DNA of 64,000 nt from Undaria pinnatifida (taxonomy: Eukaryota; Sar; Phaeophyceae; Laminariales; Alariaceae), in the NCBI GenBank assembly GCA_012845835.1, contig JABAKD010000015.1, positions 5,017,778 to 5,081,777 on the forward strand, given 5' to 3'. Under the pieces are notes generated by a model. That model saw only the letters and a program-made list of their open reading frames with translations. It searched no databases and had not been told where the DNA came from. Every line of letters begins with the position of its first letter. Within the stretch, counting starts at the first letter, position 1. The position numbers and the translations under genes were made by a program. This document shows, in pieces, positions 62,541 through 64,000 of the stretch.

Positions 62541-64000
62541 GTTGAGTGCAGGAATTTGCGGAGATCTGCCTGTTTGCCCTGTCACCCAACTAATAACAAG
62601 CCGTGCAGAGAAAAAGCTCATAGGCCCGGTCATTAGAGAGGGGCGGGTCGGGGGGAGGGGGGGGGTGGAGGGTAACACTCGTGTATTTTGCACAGCCAGT
62701 CTTACCCTTTGGTGAGCTCAAGCTATATTTTCCCGATCCGCCGAAGGATTGAAAATAAAAAATAATAAAAAAATTACCTCTTTCGCGACTTGAGTATATA
62801 TTGATTGTAGTATAGCGACCAAAGAACGACGAGTGCAACGTTACCAAAGGGTCTCCGAGTAGCGTGAGCGCGCAGCAGTGCGAGTAGGGCTTGTGCTGCA
62901 TCCATCCCGTACGAAGGAAGTACCAAGTTTATGCATTTCTTATAGTTTGGACACCATTTTTATAATCGCCAGTCAGCAGTGACCGGTGCCGTAATCGTCA
63001 AGTTTCGTCGCCAATTTTCCCCTCTCAAGTCTCAAAAGGGTTAACGCCTGTACTACTGGAAACCCGTTTTTGGGAAAATTACTTAGAATTAGTATAGGGA
63101 GGGGTCCTGGAATTCTAAAGGGGGTACAACAATGGAGGGACAGCGGGAGAGAGAACGACCAAACGCAACGAAAAACCAAAACCAAGCCATGCCAATCAAA
63201 ACAGAAACCTGCATACCAGGTGCACCATGAATAACTGAGGTACGGCACTGATAGCAGCACGACCGACTAACGTATCATTGGTTCAACTTGCGGAGCTTGA
63301 GGTGTGCATCAACCAACCAAATTTGTGGGAGTCCCTAGCTACGATAGCTGACCTATTCAACATACAACACAAAACAACAACATAGGCGGAAGAACACGCC
63401 AGCTAGCGCTGGATTGCGAATATGCAATTGAGTTAAATCGACACACGACGTGTATGACAATCGGTGCAAGTGTGGTGAGCTTATTAAGTTTTATTTGTTT
63501 TTTACCCCATCCGCCGGAGGATAACAAACAAACAAACAAAAAAGTTGAAGAGTTGATACTGCCCGCGTTCAAGTACATCAAGCTTACAACCAACAGCCGA
63601 TATATCATACCACAGTCAAAGGTCGGACAGAGATCGCGATTATAGACCATCTACAATGGATCCAATAGCACTGCCGTTATGACATGTTCTAAAAAAATTC
63701 CTCTATACACGTCAGCTGTGCGTTCGATAATTTTAGGGTCGATACTCCTCTTTGCAAGCTGCGTTATACACCTGCCGCTCGTTTGTCGTACGGATTTTGT
63801 CAGGGTGAACACTAACAGCCAATTGTAACAAGAAAATTTTGATAATACAATAAATGAGTTAAATTGACACGAGATGTGCAGGAAAATAGGTGGATGTTGT
63901 ATAGGACCTGTATATGTGGAGTACAGATATTGTACCACGAAACGTTTGCTATTGATAGATCATGCAGGTCGTACGGCGCCCACCTGGTAATATGAGCTAG
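62541..64000. other. Right edge: repeats, upstream side of the Na+/K+-ATPase gene
   Basis: Contains a MITE copy (63041-63127), an inverted TCCTCCGGCGGATGG element (63413-63527) and an AGCTGTG family copy (63690-63775). On the minus strand near 62903-62840 an ATG frame MDAAQALLALLRAHATRRPF precedes a GTAACG donor and could be an exon, but there is nothing to confirm it. No upstream ATPase exon is recognised. Confidence 0.4.
63413..63527 (-). repeat. TCCTCCGGCGGATGG dispersed element, copy 3 (inverted)
   Basis: On the minus strand it has TATCCTCCGGCGGATGGGGT, then AAAACTTAATAAGCTCACCA and CACGTCGTGTGTCGATTTAA. It is more diverged than the two LHCF intron copies. Confidence 0.7.

Noticed and set aside
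62287-62541. Tyr/Ile-rich protein
   Set aside because: The frame is produced entirely by a 15-bp minisatellite.

Overview
The window is nuclear DNA of a photosynthetic stramenopile, most likely a brown alga. This is inferred from three things: two fucoxanthin-chlorophyll a/c light-harvesting genes whose leaders carry an AQA-FVAP plastid-targeting motif of the ASAFAP type, genes cut into many small spliceosomal exons by long repeat-filled introns, and a CCCTAA-type interstitial telomere tract. Most open frames are shadows. I rebuilt the real genes by joining exons whose splice sites and codon phases agree.

Layout. 1-591 is the end of a frameshifted NADAR-domain gene. 588-3743 is decayed LTR-retrotransposon material (Ty3/gypsy RNase H, a 36-bp coding minisatellite, a foldback repeat, a retroelement 3' region and its LTR). 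6420-8200 is a tandem array of about seven 250-bp units. 9456-12910 is a locally duplicated low-complexity gene family that includes a coiled-coil pseudogene with two in-frame TAA codons. 16449-20706 (minus) is a seven-exon gene for the beta subunit (RAP30) of general transcription factor TFIIF. 23218-31167 (plus) is a six-exon mitochondrial-type methylglutaconyl-CoA hydratase (AUH). 31.2-37.1 kb holds dispersed repeats, two LTRs and an 857-bp DNA transposon with perfect 24-bp inverted ends. 37165-45576 holds two nearly identical light-harvesting genes arranged head to head around a 351-bp intergenic promoter. 45.6-52 kb is repeat-rich, with a second retroelement copy carrying a nested SINE and a telomere-repeat tract against an LTR. 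52245-52719 (minus) is an unrecognised two-exon reading frame. 54613-61606 (minus) is the 3' end of an animal-type Na+/K+-ATPase alpha-subunit gene whose upstream exons were not found and probably lie beyond the right edge.

The genes do not form a pathway: they are housekeeping (TFIIF, AUH), photosynthetic (LHCF pair) and ion-transport (Na+/K+-ATPase) genes in a transposon-rich setting. The most notable points are the large cysteine-rich insertion in the extracellular M7-M8 loop of the Na+/K+-ATPase, exactly where animal enzymes bind their beta subunit, with a decayed tandem copy of one exon; a tRNA-derived SINE family; a roughly 95-bp MITE family ending in TTAA; and several other short repeat families seen in multiple copies.
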